This document shows positions 31,602-41,000 of a stretch of 51,478 nt of DNA, piece by piece. A program made the translations under genes and the position numbers. The notes beneath the pieces were generated by a model. It worked only from the letters and a program-made list of their open reading frames with translations. It ran no database searches and had not been told where the DNA came from. Source of the stretch: Bacteroidetes bacterium UBA6221 (GTDB lineage: Bacteria > Bacteroidota > Bacteroidia > Chitinophagales > Chitinophagaceae); NCBI GenBank assembly GCA_002421685.1, contig DISB01000011.1, positions 1 to 51,478 of the forward strand, written 5' to 3'. Positions within the stretch are counted from its first letter, which is position 1. Each line of letters opens with the position of its first letter.

Positions 31602-34600
31602 TCCTGTCTCTACATATCGCATCCAGTTCCACAAGGGGTTTACTTTTCAGGATTTTAAGCAAATTATCTTTTACCTGCAGCGGCTTGGCATAAAAACTGT
31701 ATATGCTTCACCGGTTTTTACTTCCCGCCCCGGCAGCACACATGGTTACGACAGCCTGCACCCGCATCATATCAATTCTGAAATAGGTACTGAGGAAGAA
31801 CTAAGAGCTATATCCACTAAGCTGAAGGAAATAAACATGGGTTGGCTGCATGATATAGTGCCCAACCATATGGCTTACGATATTCGCAACCCTTTCATAG
31901 AAGACATCTTGTTGCATGGCCGCGATTCGGAATATACAGCGCTCTTTGATATCGACTGGGACCATCCATCGTTTAAAGGGAAAATAATGCTGCCGGTACT
32001 GGGAAGCTCTCTTGATGAAGCGATAGAAAAAGGTGAATTGAGCCTTGCATACGAGAACGGTAAATATTACCTGTCGTATTTTGAAAACATATTCCCGCTC
32101 CGGGCAGGAACAACGGATGGTATTAACCTGGCTAAAGGCAATAGCGCACCTGTTGAGATAGTTGAAAAAATCAACCGGAATAAACCCGCGGTAAAGGAAA
32201 TAGCCTTACAGCAGCACTATGTACTATGTCACTGGCAGGATACCGATTACCAAATAAATTACCGGCGTTTCTTCACCATCAATGGATTGATATGTACTAA
32301 TGTTCAGCAAGCGGATGTTTTTGACCTTTATCATAAAAAGATACGGGAGTTGACAGGCGATAAACTGTTCAATGGTCTGCGTGTTGACCATGTGGACGGC
32401 TTATACGACCCCACCCAATACCTGGAACGGCTCCGTGACATAGTTGGTGAAGAAACTTATATCGTAGTAGAGAAAATTTTGCAACGGGGTGAGGGGTTGC
32501 CTGCGAATTGGAAGGTGCAAGGTAATACCGGCTATGATTTTCTCGCGATGGTGAATAACCTCTTTACTAACGCTTCTGCTGAAGAACAGTTTACGAATTT
32601 TTACCGGGAATTGGTTAATGATGATACTTCCATACATCAGCACTTGCGCGATAAAAAAGCATTGATACTATATTCTCATATGGGTGGTGAGCTGGATAAT
32701 CTATACAGGTTGCTCCTGGAATCAGGCCTGGTAGATAGCGCTGCCCATGAACAGAAAGATGATGAACTGCTTAAAATGACCATAGGCGAATTCCTGGCGC
32801 AGTGCCCTGTATATAGATACTATGGTGATAAACTGCCACTTACCGCAGAAGAGCAGCAGGTTGTACAGGATGTATTCAACAGGATAAGGAAAAGTTATCC
32901 CGGGTATGCAGAGGGGGTAGAAACATTGGAACAAATATTACTGATAAAACCTCAAAAAGGAGATGCAGACTACAATACAAGGGCATTACATTTCTACAGG
33001 CGGTGCATGCAATTTACCGGTCCGCTAATGGCCAAAGGTTTTGAAGATACCCTGATGTACACGTATAACCGGTTTATAGGGCACAATGATGTGGGAGATT
33101 CGCCGGAGGCATTTGGTATGTCGGTACAAGAATTTCACAGGAACATGCAGGAGCGGCAAGTGCATTGGCCATTGAGCCTGAATGCCACATCTACTCATGA
33201 TACAAAAAGAGGAGAGGATGCCAGGGCAAGGTTGAACGTTCTTACCGACAATTCGGAAGCCTGGTTTGCTGTTGTTAATGAATGGATAGAACTTAACCGG
33301 GAAATTAAAATTGATAACATACCCGACGCAAATGACGAGTACTTCATATACCAGGCTTTGGTAGGTACATATCCTATGCCCGGCCAACTGACTGGGGACT
33401 ATGAAGAACGTTTGCAACAATATGTACAGAAGGCCTTTCGCGAGGCGAAGGTCCATACGGATTGGGCCACGCCCGATACTCATTTTGAGCATGCGGTAAG
33501 CGTATTCATAAGCAAGTTGCTGGATAAACGGAGGCTTTTCCTGGCTAAATTTGAGGAGTTCTTACACGGGATAGCTGATTATGGCATTGTAAACTCGCTG
33601 GCACAAGTTGTTTTGAAATTAACCTGCCCCGGGGTGCCTGATATATACCAGGGAACCGAATTGTGGGACCTTAGTTTCGTTGACCCCGACAACCGCAGGC
33701 CAATTGATTACGAAAAGCGGATAATACTACTGGACCAGCTAAACGGTCATAAGAACTCATTTGGCGCATTATGGGCGGAGCGCTACACCGGGAAAATAAA
33801 ATTATGGCTGATAAAACAATTACTTCACGAGCGTATCCGGTTCCAAGACTTGTTTGAAAAAGGTGAATATATTCCATTGCAGCTTGCAGGCCGGTATCAA
33901 AACAATGCGATGGCTTTTGCAAGAAAGTACGAAAATTATAGTTATATCGTGGTGGTTCCTTTACATATGGCTGGGATATGTACCGGCAACGATATTCTCA
34001 GGTTTGATTGGGAGGATACAAAAATAGTCTTTCAACAGCGACCGTCTGAAGCATGGGAAGATATAAGTACGGGCAAGGTGTTCAGCGGAGCGCAGGAGAT
34101 ACTACTGAACGAAATTTTTGCAGATTTTCCATTAGCCATATTGCACCCGATGAAGAGCAACGATAAAAGAGGCGCCGGGGTACTATTGCATATCACCTCT
34201 TTGCCTTCTGATTTTGGTATAGGAGATATGGGACCAGAGGCGAAAAAATTTGCTGATTTCCTACAAAGCGCTGCCCAAAAATACTGGCAGGTACTGCCAT
34301 TGACACCGATATCCAAAGCAGGTAGTTTTTCGCCTTATAGCTCTATATCCGGTATGGCCGGATATATCCTGCTGATCAGCCCTGAGCTATTGCACAGGGA
34401 TGGATTACTTGATAAAGGCACATTGGAACAGCTTACTATACCAGCAACGGCAATTACAAATTATGTGCTGGCAACTGCAAATAAAAAAAAGCTGTTTCAG
34501 CAGGCATACGATGCGTTTCACGAAAAATTTCCCGAAGGCATGCCTGAGTTTATGGAATATTGCAACAGGGAGAGCTATTGGTTGAACGATTTCGCGCTTT

Positions 34601-35667
34601 TTGTGGTATTGAAGGAAGTGTACGATGAAACACCCTGGTACACATGGCCTGAAGATTATAAGATGCGGAACAAAAAGGCTTTGCAATCCTTTGCCGCGGA
34701 GCATGAACAGAAAATATCCAAAGTTAAATGGCTGCAATTTGTGTTTGCAGAGCAGTGGAGGGAATTGAAACTATATTGCAATAACAAGGGGATAAAATTG
34801 CTCGGCGACCTGCCCTTCTATGTCAGCTACGATTCTGTCGATGTATGGTCCAACAGGGAGATGTTTAACCTTGATAAAGAAGGCTCAATAAGGGGCGTGG
34901 CCGGTGTGCCTCCTGATTATTTTAGCAAAGAAGGACAGTTGTGGGGAATGCCGACATTCAACTGGCGTGAACTGAGAAAACAGGGATATAACTGGTGGCT
35001 AAAGAGGCTAAGTAAAAACCTCGAATTATTTGATTTACTCAGGTTAGACCATTTCCGCGCTTTTGCCGCTTACTGGGAGGTACGCGCTGGAGAAAAAACT
35101 GCAATAAACGGTAAGTGGAAAAGAGGTCCCGGGGCAGATTTCTTCAGGGTAGTAAAGGCAAAATTAGGTGGCCTGCCGTTTGTAGCCGAGGACCTGGGTG
35201 ATAAAATGGAAGACGTCTATGAACTGAGAGATAAGGTTGGATTGCCGGGAATGAAAGTTCTGCAATTTGCTTTCGGTGATAATATGGCCGATTCCGTCGA
35301 TATCCCGCACAATTTCAGGAACGCAAACTGCGTCGTGTACACCGGCACACACGATAACAATACAACGGTGGGGTGGTTCAGGACGGAGAAATCGCGGGAG
35401 GACAAACGCAGAATTGAGGGATATACCGGGATTAAACCCAACGAAAATAATATTAACGACATCATGATACGACTAGCTTATGCATCCATAGCTGATACGG
35501 TGATAATACCCATGCAGGACCTGCTGGGTCTCAACGAGGACTCCCGTATGAACACCCCCGGCACTAGCGACGGGCAAAACTGGAAATGGCGAATGCTTCC
35601 CGAACAGTTGAACATGGCCTCGACAAATAAACTGAGAGAATGGATGCGCAATTTCAACAGGCTATAA
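31594..35667 (+). CDS. treY-malQ: fusion of malto-oligosyltrehalose synthase (TreY) and 4-alpha-glucanotransferase (MalQ)
   Basis: A 1357-residue protein made of two full-length enzymes. Residues 1-852 are TreY, which turns the reducing end of maltodextrin into a trehalose unit: STYRIQFHKGFTFQDFKQII, SPVFTSRPGSTHGYD, IVPNHMAYD, NGLRVDHVDGLYDP (nucleophile), TYIVVEKILQRGE (acid/base) and ATSTHDTKRGEDARAR. Residues 853-1357 (from the ATG at 34150) are MalQ, a maltodextrin disproportionating enzyme: GAGVLLHITSLPSDFGIGDM, LLRLDHFRAFAAYWEV, FVAEDLGD and YTGTHDNNTTVGWF. No stop or frame break lies between them. Internal initiation at 34150 could release MalQ alone. The gene ends with zero bases before the convergent glgB stop. 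Confidence 0.94.
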   Translation: MYNPVSTYRIQFHKGFTFQDFKQIIFYLQRLGIKTVYASPVFTSRPGSTHGYDSLHPHHINSEIGTEEELRAISTKLKEINMGWLHDIVPNHMAYDIRNPFIEDILLHGRDSEYTALFDIDWDHPSFKGKIMLPVLGSSLDEAIEKGELSLAYENGKYYLSYFENIFPLRAGTTDGINLAKGNSAPVEIVEKINRNKPAVKEIALQQHYVLCHWQDTDYQINYRRFFTINGLICTNVQQADVFDLYHKKIRELTGDKLFNGLRVDHVDGLYDPTQYLERLRDIVGEETYIVVEKILQRGEGLPANWKVQGNTGYDFLAMVNNLFTNASAEEQFTNFYRELVNDDTSIHQHLRDKKALILYSHMGGELDNLYRLLLESGLVDSAAHEQKDDELLKMTIGEFLAQCPVYRYYGDKLPLTAEEQQVVQDVFNRIRKSYPGYAEGVETLEQILLIKPQKGDADYNTRALHFYRRCMQFTGPLMAKGFEDTLMYTYNRFIGHNDVGDSPEAFGMSVQEFHRNMQERQVHWPLSLNATSTHDTKRGEDARARLNVLTDNSEAWFAVVNEWIELNREIKIDNIPDANDEYFIYQALVGTYPMPGQLTGDYEERLQQYVQKAFREAKVHTDWATPDTHFEHAVSVFISKLLDKRRLFLAKFEEFLHGIADYGIVNSLAQVVLKLTCPGVPDIYQGTELWDLSFVDPDNRRPIDYEKRIILLDQLNGHKNSFGALWAERYTGKIKLWLIKQLLHERIRFQDLFEKGEYIPLQLAGRYQNNAMAFARKYENYSYIVVVPLHMAGICTGNDILRFDWEDTKIVFQQRPSEAWEDISTGKVFSGAQEILLNEIFADFPLAILHPMKSNDKRGAGVLLHITSLPSDFGIGDMGPEAKKFADFLQSAAQKYWQVLPLTPISKAGSFSPYSSISGMAGYILLISPELLHRDGLLDKGTLEQLTIPATAITNYVLATANKKKLFQQAYDAFHEKFPEGMPEFMEYCNRESYWLNDFALFVVLKEVYDETPWYTWPEDYKMRNKKALQSFAAEHEQKISKVKWLQFVFAEQWRELKLYCNNKGIKLLGDLPFYVSYDSVDVWSNREMFNLDKEGSIRGVAGVPPDYFSKEGQLWGMPTFNWRELRKQGYNWWLKRLSKNLELFDLLRLDHFRAFAAYWEVRAGEKTAINGKWKRGPGADFFRVVKAKLGGLPFVAEDLGDKMEDVYELRDKVGLPGMKVLQFAFGDNMADSVDIPHNFRNANCVVYTGTHDNNTTVGWFRTEKSREDKRRIEGYTGIKPNENNINDIMIRLAYASIADTVIIPMQDLLGLNEDSRMNTPGTSDGQNWKWRMLPEQLNMASTNKLREWMRNFNRL

Positions 35668-37620
35668 TCAGAAACCCAAATTAGGACCGCCGTATTTCAA
35701 CATGACCAACCCCAGTGGTGGTAGGGTGAATGATAGAGATTGACTCCTTCCATGCCTGGCTAAGGGTGCCGTTTCCAGGGTTTTGTTATTGATAAGTCCA
35801 CTGCCCCAATATGCCTTGTCATCCGAATTAAATATCTCCCGGTAATATCCTCTTTCTGGTACGCCCAGGCGGTAGTTTTTTCTCGGTGCTGGTGTAAAAT
35901 TGGCTATTACGACAATATTATTTTCCGGATTCATTCCCTTGCGCAACCAGCAAAGAACGCAATTGGTAATGTCATTAAAGTCAATCCATTCAAAACCGTC
36001 CGGTGAAAAATTTTGTTCATACAGTGCTGGCTCCGACGCATACAGCCTGTTGAGTTCGCGCAGCAACTGCTGTACACCGTTATGACTTGGATAGCTATTC
36101 TCGTGCCAATCAAGACTAAAGTCGTGCCTCCATTCATGCCGCTGGGCAAATTCGCCACCCATGAAGATCATTTTAGCCCCGGGATTACTATACATATACG
36201 CGTACAAAAGGCGCAGATTGGCAAATTGCTGCCAGTCGTCGCCCGGCATTTTATTGATCAGCGACTTTTTGCCATACACTACTTCATCGTGCGATAGCGG
36301 TAGCATAAACTTTTCGGAAAATGCGTAGTAAATATTAAAAGTCAGCATGTTTTGGTGGTGAGACCTGTAGATAGGGTCTTTTGAAAAATACGCCAGCGTA
36401 TCGTTCATCCAGCCCATCATCCATTTCATATCAAATCCTAAGCCGCCGGCGCTTACCGGGTGGGTTACCGCGGGCCAAGCAGTCGATTCTTCGGCTATCG
36501 TGATGGTACCAGTATGATGACTATGCACCGCTTCATTCAGTTCTTTAAGGAAGCTGACTGCATCAAGGTTTTCCCGCCCGCCATATTCATTGGGCAGCCA
36601 TTCGCCTTCCTTGCGGGAGTAGTCGAGGTATAACATTGAGGCTACAGCATCTACCCTTAACCCGTCTATATGATATTTGTCCAGCCAGAACAGGGCATTG
36701 GATATAAGAAAGGCGCGTACCTCGTTTCTGCCATAATTGAAGATAAAGCTTTGCCAATCCTGGTGATAGCCCTTGCGTGGGTCCTCGTGTTCATACAAAT
36801 GCGTTCCATCGAAATATCCGGGCCCGTGTTCATCGGTAGGAAAATGGGAAGGTACCCAGTCGAGTATCACTCCTATGCCGGCCTTATGCAGTTCGCCCAC
36901 CAGGTGCATGAAATCCTGCGGCATGCCATAGCGGCTGGAGGGTGCAAAATAACCGGTAACCTGGTATCCCCAGGAACCGTAAAAAGGGTGTTCCATCACG
37001 GGCATGAGTTCGACATGTGTAAAACCCATGTATTTGCAATATGCGGGCAACTCTTTTGCCAGTTCGCGATAACTAAGGAATCTTTCAATGCCGTCTTCCT
37101 GTTTTCTGCGCCATGAGCCGGGATGCATTTCGTAAACACTTATGGCTTTCTCCAACGGGTGTTTCTTGCTTCTCTCTGTCAGCCATTTTTTATCGGTCCA
37201 GGTGTAATCGAGGCTCCAGGCAACAGACGCAGTGGCCGGTGGATTTTCCCAGTGGTAAGCGTATGGGTCGCCAATCTCTACCGTATATCCATTATGCGAT
37301 TCGATGTAATATTTATAATACTCCCCTTGCCCAATGCCGGGAACGAATAACTCCCATATGCCGGAACCATCCCACCGCACGTTCATCGGGTGCGACTGCC
37401 TGTTCCATCCATTAAAGTTCCCTACTACGCTCACTTGCCGGGCATTGGGTGCCCACACAGAAAAATAGACGCCATTTTCACCAGAATGCATCGCGATATG
37501 AGCACCCAACTTGTTGTACAAATGAAAATGCTTGCCCGCTTTGAACAGGCTAATATCATAATCAGTAAACAGTGAAAAATGTTCTTCTGTGGTTTGTTTT
37601 TGTTTTTTTGTCTTTGCCAT
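35668..37620 (-). CDS. glgB: 1,4-alpha-glucan branching enzyme
   Basis: A GH13 branching enzyme of about 650 residues that creates alpha-1,6 branches. A CBM48-type N-terminal domain (GENGVYFSVWAPNARQVSVV, NGWNRQSHPM) precedes VYEMHPGSWRRK, ELMPVMEHPFYGSWGYQVTG, VILDWVPSHFPTDEHG, GLRVDAVASMLYLDYSR (nucleophile), TIAEESTAWPAV (acid/base) and LPLSHDEVVYGKKSL. Two starts are possible: ATG at 37620, 11 bases after the treS stop, or GTG at 37635 overlapping that stop by 4 bases, which adds five residues. I prefer the ATG but the coupled GTG cannot be excluded. It is the last gene of the glgE-treS-glgB run. Confidence 0.94.
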   Translation of the reverse strand: MAKTKKQKQTTEEHFSLFTDYDISLFKAGKHFHLYNKLGAHIAMHSGENGVYFSVWAPNARQVSVVGNFNGWNRQSHPMNVRWDGSGIWELFVPGIGQGEYYKYYIESHNGYTVEIGDPYAYHWENPPATASVAWSLDYTWTDKKWLTERSKKHPLEKAISVYEMHPGSWRRKQEDGIERFLSYRELAKELPAYCKYMGFTHVELMPVMEHPFYGSWGYQVTGYFAPSSRYGMPQDFMHLVGELHKAGIGVILDWVPSHFPTDEHGPGYFDGTHLYEHEDPRKGYHQDWQSFIFNYGRNEVRAFLISNALFWLDKYHIDGLRVDAVASMLYLDYSRKEGEWLPNEYGGRENLDAVSFLKELNEAVHSHHTGTITIAEESTAWPAVTHPVSAGGLGFDMKWMMGWMNDTLAYFSKDPIYRSHHQNMLTFNIYYAFSEKFMLPLSHDEVVYGKKSLINKMPGDDWQQFANLRLLYAYMYSNPGAKMIFMGGEFAQRHEWRHDFSLDWHENSYPSHNGVQQLLRELNRLYASEPALYEQNFSPDGFEWIDFNDITNCVLCWLRKGMNPENNIVVIANFTPAPRKNYRLGVPERGYYREIFNSDDKAYWGSGLINNKTLETAPLARHGRSQSLSFTLPPLGLVMLKYGGPNLGF

Positions 37621-37631
37621 ACCGCCGTTTG

Positions 37632-40600
37632 TCACTCAGTTACTACATATTCACCGGCCCGTTTTCTTTCCCTCGCAATTGTATCATGTAGCAGCACCTT
37701 GATTCCCCGCAATGGTATTATCAGCCAGTCGGGCCGATTATTCAATTCGTAATTCATCTCGTACACGACCTTCTCCAGCAGGTAAGTCTGCAACATGATA
37801 CCCAAATCTTCTTTATTCTTCGGTATGAAGGAACTGCCTTCCACCGTTTTTAAGTACGACCGCACAAACAAGCCGCTCACGTAGTGATACCATTGTTCGG
37901 CAAATGGTGTGAGCTTTGCAATATCTTCTTTGCGCAGTTGGGTGTTATGAAACAAAGCGCCATAAGCCGCATAGTGGAATGACCGGATCATTCCCGCTAC
38001 GTCCCTCAGGGGGGATCTCTTAAGCCTTCTTTCGCTATAGCTTCGTGCCGGTTCGCCTTCGAAATCAAGGATGATAAAATCCTTGCCTGTAAAAAGAGCT
38101 TGCCCCAGGTGATAGTCGCCATGTATTCTTATTTTGGTGGTGTCTATCTTCTTTTGGTATATCCGTTTAAATAAGTTGAGTATATCGTCCTTCATCGCGA
38201 GGATTTCTTCCGCTTCTTTTCTCGTGCCGTTCTTCAGGTTTTTGATATTTCTTACTTGACTTTGAAAGGCTGCGCGCACCAGCGATTGGAAAGACGAATA
38301 CAACGAACGCTGGTAATGCAACGAAAATGCTTCGGGTTTGAATTCCGGTATATCTTCGCCGGATGCCAGTGCAAGATGCATTTCCCCGGTGCGTACGCCC
38401 AGCAGTTGTACCTGTTCGGCAACTGTCGCTTCTATCAATCCCTTCAGCGGGTCAGGTATTTCCTCGTAAGGGACAGGTTGCGTTAGGCTCCCCTTTGGTT
38501 TCGGCATATCCGGAGTGTTCCTGCCGTACCCTAATATTTTTTCATAGTACAGTCCAAGGCGGTCCAACATATATTTCCAGGCGTCGCTATGGCTTTCTAC
38601 CATTTCCTGCATCAGCCCTAATACCATAGTTTTGCCATTTCCAAACATCCATTTTATTGCGCCTATATAAGCCGGTATATGTTTGAACTTAGCATGTTCC
38701 GTAAGAAAATGTGTAAGCTCCAGGTCAGGGTTTATTGCAACATCAACCTTCCGGTATATCTTCAGGAAGAATTTGTTCTCGTAGGTGATAGAGGTATTAC
38801 TTTGCTCTGCAGGTAATATCCGCGACTTTATTTTTTGCTGTTCGGAAACATACTTTTTCAGTGCTTTGTTCCCGGTAAAGATCAGCTTGTCGTTCTCATG
38901 TTGCACCTTGCTATGTGCAGCCATCTTCTGTAAAATGATCTGTTGCATTTCAGTGCAGAAAAGTGCATCGTACAGTATTCCCTTCTCTTCGCCAAGGAAC
39001 ATATCTGCGATGATGGAATTGGGATAGTTTTCGACAATGGTTTGTGCGTTTCCGTAATCGCAAAACGCAAGCGGTAGTTGATACATATCCGGCAGCCCGC
39101 TTTTGTAATTGACCTCAGCCAGTACAAAGCAGGCATAATCTCTTTTCATCTTCACGGGCACATAGTCCGCTATCCTGATATAATCCACAGTACGTGCCTT
39201 GCCGCCAAACCAACGGGTCTTGGCGAAATAGCGTGGCAGTATTTCGTTTCCCAGGTATTCCAGCATGTCCTCTGTAAATAATTCTTTCCATTTATTTACC
39301 TCAAGCAGCGGCAGGTTGGTAGTGTGACTGGCCTCGTCGTGAGTTTTTTGCAATACATACCACTGGCATTCATAAGGCGCCAATGTGAATATGTACGGGG
39401 AATCACCTTTTATCTTCGGGAACTTGTTCTTACTGAATATCTCTACGGGTATATGTCCTTTATATTCTTCAAGGTCCAATTCCAGTGGTTGAGAGAAATG
39501 CGAAAGGTTGGCGATTACCAGCAGGTTTTCATCCTCATGACTTCGCGTGAAAACCAATATCTTCGGATTGTCTGCATTCAGGAATTTCATATTGCCCCTG
39601 CTGAATGCCTTATGCTTTTTTCGCATAATGATCATGCGTTTCATCCACCACAAAAAAGACGAGATGTTTTGCGATTGCATTTCAACATTTACCGTTTCAT
39701 AGTGGTAGAGTGGGTCAATGATCAATGGCAGGTACAGCTTTTGCGGGTTGGCATCAGAAAATCCGGCATTCCTGTCTGCCGACCATTGCATAGGGGTACG
39801 CACACCATTCCTGTCGCCGAGGTACACATTATCTCCCATGCCTATCTCATCTCCATAATATATAATCGGCGTTCCCGGCAGTGAGAATAACAGGTAGTTC
39901 AGTAATTCAATTTTTTTGCGGTCGTTGCCCATAAGCGGGGCCAGCCGGTGCCTGATGCCGAGGTTAATTCTTGCCTTGGGGTCCTTTACGTACACCTTGT
40001 ACATATAATCCCGTTCTTCGTCAGTTACCATCTCCAGCGTCAGTTCATCATGATTTCTCAGGAAAATGCCCCATTGGCAGTTTTTGGGTATCTCGGGGGT
40101 CTGTTCAAAGATATCCGTTATAGGATAGCGGTCTTCCATTTGCAATGCCATAAACATCCTTGGCATGACGGGGAAATGATAGTTCATATGGCATTCGTCA
40201 CCATCTCCAAAGTAAGATGCCGAATCCTCCGGCCACATATTAGCTTCGGCCAGCAATAAGGTGCCGGGAAAATGCTCGTCTACATGTCTCCGCAGTTTTT
40301 TCAGGAATGCATGTGTTTCAGGCAGGTTCTCGCAGTTGGTGCCTTCCCGTTCAAAAAGGTAGGGCACCGCATCCAGCCGGAAACCATCCACGCCCATTTT
40401 ACACCAGTAGTCAATCATTTTAAACACTTCCTGCTGCACTACAGGATTATCATAATTTAAATCGGGCTGATGCCTGAAGAATCGGTGCCAGTAATATTGC
40501 TGAGCGATTGGGTCCCATGTCCAGTTCGATGTTTCAAAATCCTGGAAAATGATACGCACGTCTTTATATTGATTTGGGTCGTCTGTCCATACGTAATAAT

Positions 40601-41000
40601 TCCGGTATGGCGAACCCTTAGGGGCTTTCCGGGCTCGCTGAAACCAAGGATGCTGGTCTGAAGTGTGGTTGATGACCAGCTCTGTTATCACCTTCAGGTT
40701 GCGATTATGGGCTTCTTTCAGGAAACGCTTAAATTGATTTATATCGCCGTATGCAGGATTGATGCTGTAGTAATCCGATATATCGTAACCATCGTCCTGC
40801 TGAGGCGAAGGGTAGAAGGGGAGCAGCCATATAGCCGTCACACCCAGGTCTTCCAGGTAATCCAGTTTTCTCAACAACCCCTCAAAATCACCAATACCAT
40901 CATTGTTTGCATCGTGAAAGGCTTTGATGTGCAGTTCGTATATCACCGCGTCTTTGTACCACAGCAAGTCGTCACTTTTCATGTTGTTTTTGCCGGTCAT
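37632..41000 (-). CDS. treS: fusion of trehalose synthase (TreS) and maltokinase
   Basis: A 1122-residue two-enzyme protein. The N-terminal ~550 residues are TreS (GH13), interconverting trehalose and maltose: DLLWYKDAVIYELHIKAFHD, GVDGFRLDAVPYLFEREGTN (nucleophile), LLLAEANMWPEDS (acid/base) and FLRNHDELTLEM. The C-terminal ~540 residues are a maltokinase with a phosphotransferase fold: KTRWFGGKARTV at its start, then TKIRIHGDYHLGQALFTGKD and FIILDFEGEPARSYSERR. It would phosphorylate maltose to maltose-1-phosphate for the neighbouring GlgE. This fusion is well known in other bacteria. The start overlaps the glgE stop by 4 bases (ATGA). Confidence 0.95.
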   Translation of the reverse strand: MTGKNNMKSDDLLWYKDAVIYELHIKAFHDANNDGIGDFEGLLRKLDYLEDLGVTAIWLLPFYPSPQQDDGYDISDYYSINPAYGDINQFKRFLKEAHNRNLKVITELVINHTSDQHPWFQRARKAPKGSPYRNYYVWTDDPNQYKDVRIIFQDFETSNWTWDPIAQQYYWHRFFRHQPDLNYDNPVVQQEVFKMIDYWCKMGVDGFRLDAVPYLFEREGTNCENLPETHAFLKKLRRHVDEHFPGTLLLAEANMWPEDSASYFGDGDECHMNYHFPVMPRMFMALQMEDRYPITDIFEQTPEIPKNCQWGIFLRNHDELTLEMVTDEERDYMYKVYVKDPKARINLGIRHRLAPLMGNDRKKIELLNYLLFSLPGTPIIYYGDEIGMGDNVYLGDRNGVRTPMQWSADRNAGFSDANPQKLYLPLIIDPLYHYETVNVEMQSQNISSFLWWMKRMIIMRKKHKAFSRGNMKFLNADNPKILVFTRSHEDENLLVIANLSHFSQPLELDLEEYKGHIPVEIFSKNKFPKIKGDSPYIFTLAPYECQWYVLQKTHDEASHTTNLPLLEVNKWKELFTEDMLEYLGNEILPRYFAKTRWFGGKARTVDYIRIADYVPVKMKRDYACFVLAEVNYKSGLPDMYQLPLAFCDYGNAQTIVENYPNSIIADMFLGEEKGILYDALFCTEMQQIILQKMAAHSKVQHENDKLIFTGNKALKKYVSEQQKIKSRILPAEQSNTSITYENKFFLKIYRKVDVAINPDLELTHFLTEHAKFKHIPAYIGAIKWMFGNGKTMVLGLMQEMVESHSDAWKYMLDRLGLYYEKILGYGRNTPDMPKPKGSLTQPVPYEEIPDPLKGLIEATVAEQVQLLGVRTGEMHLALASGEDIPEFKPEAFSLHYQRSLYSSFQSLVRAAFQSQVRNIKNLKNGTRKEAEEILAMKDDILNLFKRIYQKKIDTTKIRIHGDYHLGQALFTGKDFIILDFEGEPARSYSERRLKRSPLRDVAGMIRSFHYAAYGALFHNTQLRKEDIAKLTPFAEQWYHYVSGLFVRSYLKTVEGSSFIPKNKEDLGIMLQTYLLEKVVYEMNYELNNRPDWLIIPLRGIKVLLHDTIARERKRAGEYVVTE

